Shown here: positions 62,610 through 64,000 of the stretch, piece by piece
Position numbering within the stretch: the first letter of the stretch is position 1
Layout: each line of letters opens with the position of its first letter
From: Aequorivita sp. H23M31
Lineage (GTDB): Bacteria; Bacteroidota; Bacteroidia; Flavobacteriales; Flavobacteriaceae
Assembly (NCBI RefSeq): GCF_004022485.1
Contig: NZ_CP034951.1
Span: forward strand, 1,116,001-1,180,000
DNA length: 64,000 bases
Direction of reading: 5' to 3'
The notes under the pieces: model-generated
What the model was told of the DNA's origin: nothing
Databases searched by the model: none
The model's input: the letters and a program-made list of their open reading frames with translations, nothing else
Made by a program: the position numbers and the translations under genes

Positions 62610-63383
62610 TTAAAATTTTGTATTCAGTTTCTGAAGCCTGATACGTGTCAATACCTTTTTGGTATAAAGTGGAAAATCCGCGTTTATCACCCAGCCGAAA
62701 TAACCCGAGTCCACCTCCAAAATATCATGGACCAATCTACCCTTATATTTTCCGAAGGAGAATATCTCAAATCCTTCAGCGTTATAACTTATAAATCCGG
62801 CAAAATCTACGTGCTCTTTATGGGAGCTGAAATCAGCAAGAAAAGCGATGTCATTCTCCAGTTCATCGTATTTATCCAACTGTGATTTTAAAACTTCGTA
62901 AGTGGCTTCTGTATCAGCAGCGGCACTATGTGCATCTACTAAATTCTTTCCGCAATAAAATTTATACGCTGCCTCTAAAGTTCGTTTCTCCATCTTGTGA
63001 AAGATGGTTTGAACATCTACGGAAAGGGCCCTCTTCATATCAAAATCGATCTCTGACCTCAATAGTTCTTCAGCGAGCAAAGGAATATCAAAACGATTGG
63101 AATTAAATCCACCAAGATCACTATCCTTAATCAAGGCGTAAACTTTGGGTGCCAATTCCTTAAATGTGGGTTCGTTGGCAACCATTTCGTTTGTAATCCC
63201 ATGAATGGCAGAAGATTCTGGAGGAATGGGCATTTCGGGATTTACGCGCCAAGTATGACTTTCTTTATTACCGTTGGGATAAACTTTTAAGATCGCAATT
63301 TCTACGATTCTATCCTTTGCCACATTGATTCCAGTTGTTTCCAGATCGAAAAAACAAATCGGTTTTTTTAGATTGAGTTCCAT
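62610..63383 (-). CDS. DEDDh 3'-5' exonuclease with ExoX-like C-terminus
   Basis: The 257-residue protein has the exonuclease motifs FFDLETTGIN (11-20, Asp13 and Glu15), GFNSNRFDIPLL (about 93-104) and HSAAADTEAT (about 151-160). The last 50 residues (FSFGKYKGRLVHDILEVDSGYF) resemble the C-terminal domain of exodeoxyribonuclease X-type proteins. It acts on DNA or RNA 3' ends; whether it is a polymerase proofreading subunit is not shown. Promoter box at 63408-63401. Confidence 0.92.
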   Translation of the reverse strand: MELNLKKPICFFDLETTGINVAKDRIVEIAILKVYPNGNKESHTWRVNPEMPIPPESSAIHGITNEMVANEPTFKELAPKVYALIKDSDLGGFNSNRFDIPLLAEELLRSEIDFDMKRALSVDVQTIFHKMEKRTLEAAYKFYCGKNLVDAHSAAADTEATYEVLKSQLDKYDELENDIAFLADFSSHKEHVDFAGFISYNAEGFEIFSFGKYKGRLVHDILEVDSGYFGWVINADFPLYTKKVLTRIRLQKLNTKF

Positions 63384-63400
63384 AGGTTTATTTTACGGTG

Positions 63401-63408
63401 CAAAGATA
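63401..63408 (-). promoter_or_regulatory. Predicted -7 box for the exonuclease
   Basis: TATCTTTGCACC on the minus strand matches the extended form 17 bp before the start codon. Confidence 0.5.
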
Positions 63409-63481
63409 ATCTTTATTGACCTTTCGCCTGCGCCCAAGCTGACAAAAACCAGCTCGTATTCTATACAAAATCAATAAAATC

Positions 63482-63511
63482 GAAAAAGGGATTTGTAATG
63501 TACAAATCCCT
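63482..63511 (-). terminator. Rho-independent terminator of the E2 gene
   Basis: AGGGATTTGTA and TACAAATCCCT form a perfect 11-bp stem with a 3-base loop; on the minus strand a T run follows. Confidence 0.9.
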
Positions 63512-63535
63512 CGTCTCTATCTATTAATATTAAAA

Positions 63536-64000
63536 TTATATTTCGGTATTTACATCCCAAGCCTCCAGATAATCGGCAACTCGTTTTACAAATTGTCCAC
63601 CCAGTGCACCATTTACGACGCGATGGTCATAACTGTGGGAAAGGAACATTTTGTAGCGGATACCAATAAAATCGCCTTCGGGGGTTTCTATTACCGCCGG
63701 CACTTTTCTAATTGCACCCAAAGCTAAAATCCCCACTTGTGGTTGGTTGATTATTGGAGTTCCCATAATACTTCCGAAAGTACCAACATTTGTAACGGTG
63801 TAAGTACCACCTTGGATATCGTCCGGTTTCAATTTGTTCTCACGGGCGCGTGCGGCAAGATCATTAACAGCCTTGCTCATTCCCAAAAGATTTAGACGAT
63901 CGGCATTTTTGATTACAGGAACGATCAAATTACCATCTCCTAAAGCTGCAGCCATTCCGAGATTGATGTTCTTTCTCTTTATTATTTTATCACCATCCAC
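63536..64000 (-). CDS. 2-oxoacid dehydrogenase acyltransferase (E2), 5' part outside window
   Basis: The last 154 residues of an E2 enzyme are present; the N-terminal lipoyl and peripheral-subunit domains lie beyond base 64000. The catalytic motif reads SHSYDHRVVNG, with the His and Asn/Asp of the acyltransferase site, and TYTVTNVGTFGS is typical. NG in place of DG is common in the branched-chain type of this phylum, so branched-chain 2-oxoacid dehydrogenase is more likely than pyruvate dehydrogenase; that is inference. Confidence 0.92.
   Translation of the reverse strand: MDGDKIIKRKNINLGMAAALGDGNLIVPVIKNADRLNLLGMSKAVNDLAARARENKLKPDDIQGGTYTVTNVGTFGSIMGTPIINQPQVGILALGAIRKVPAVIETPEGDFIGIRYKMFLSHSYDHRVVNGALGGQFVKRVADYLEAWDVNTEI

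Overview
The window looks like the chromosome of a member of Bacteroidota, class Flavobacteriia, most likely Flavobacteriaceae. The evidence is AT-rich DNA, no clear Shine-Dalgarno sequences, many promoters of the Bacteroidota type (TAnnTTTG, here often extended to TAnnTTTGCAC), and family markers such as a GLPGLI-type protein, a two-domain lycopene cyclase, DUF4295 next to rpmB-rpmG and ftsY, an imelysin/HTTM/TonB-receptor cluster and an mlaEFD operon. The genus cannot be fixed from the sequence alone. Most genes are housekeeping and about three quarters lie on the minus strand. No phage, CRISPR array, rRNA operon or intact transposon is visible.

Layout. 1-3.7 kb: the start of a 1-Cys peroxiredoxin, a Crp/Fnr regulator and an mlaEFD lipid-transport operon. 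3.8-5.0 kb: tRNA-Leu(GAG), diverged direct repeats, and a toxin-antitoxin locus with intact hicB, broken hicA and a palindromic operator. 5-7.2 kb: two secreted proteins (GLPGLI/PNGase F-like fusion; NQA-repeat protein). 7.5-9.7 kb: a decaying carotenoid locus with a CarH-like MerR regulator, a crtZ remnant and an intact lycopene cyclase, but no crtI or crtB. 10-19.5 kb: SET-domain protein, TlpA-like oxidoreductase, aconitase, and a periplasmic folding operon (three PpiC/SurA-type proteins plus MoxR). 19.7-23.8 kb: Skp, small membrane and secreted proteins, guaB. 24.3-30.9 kb: a probable iron-acquisition operon (DUF4856 lipoprotein, imelysin, HTTM protein, FecA-like receptor). 31.3-42.9 kb: 5'-nucleotidase, HMG-CoA lyase, pyrimidine genes pyrD, pyrB and pyrR, pepT and rnz. 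43-50 kb: rpsA with a long leader, parC, parE. 50.4-58.7 kb: cbpA-cbpM, PAP2 phosphatase, ychF, pepE, GNAT, VanY-like peptidase, gpmI. 58.7-64 kb: ftsY, DUF4295, rpmG, rpmB, cinA, a FAH-family hydrolase, a DEDDh exonuclease and the 3' end of a 2-oxoacid dehydrogenase E2 gene.

The less expected content lies in pseudogenes and intergenic DNA. There are two pseudogenes too degraded for simple ORF calling (hicA, crtZ); a pair of 133-bp MITE-like elements with terminal inverted repeats; a class of degenerate arrays with different sequences but the same 7-bp period, two of which contain the stop codons of pyrD and pyrR; and palindromic repeats, two of which have been absorbed into the reading frame upstream of the TonB receptor's signal peptide. 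I found no clearly new biological system. The best follow-up candidates are the heptamer arrays, the 133-bp element, the repeat-extended receptor start and the rpsA leader.
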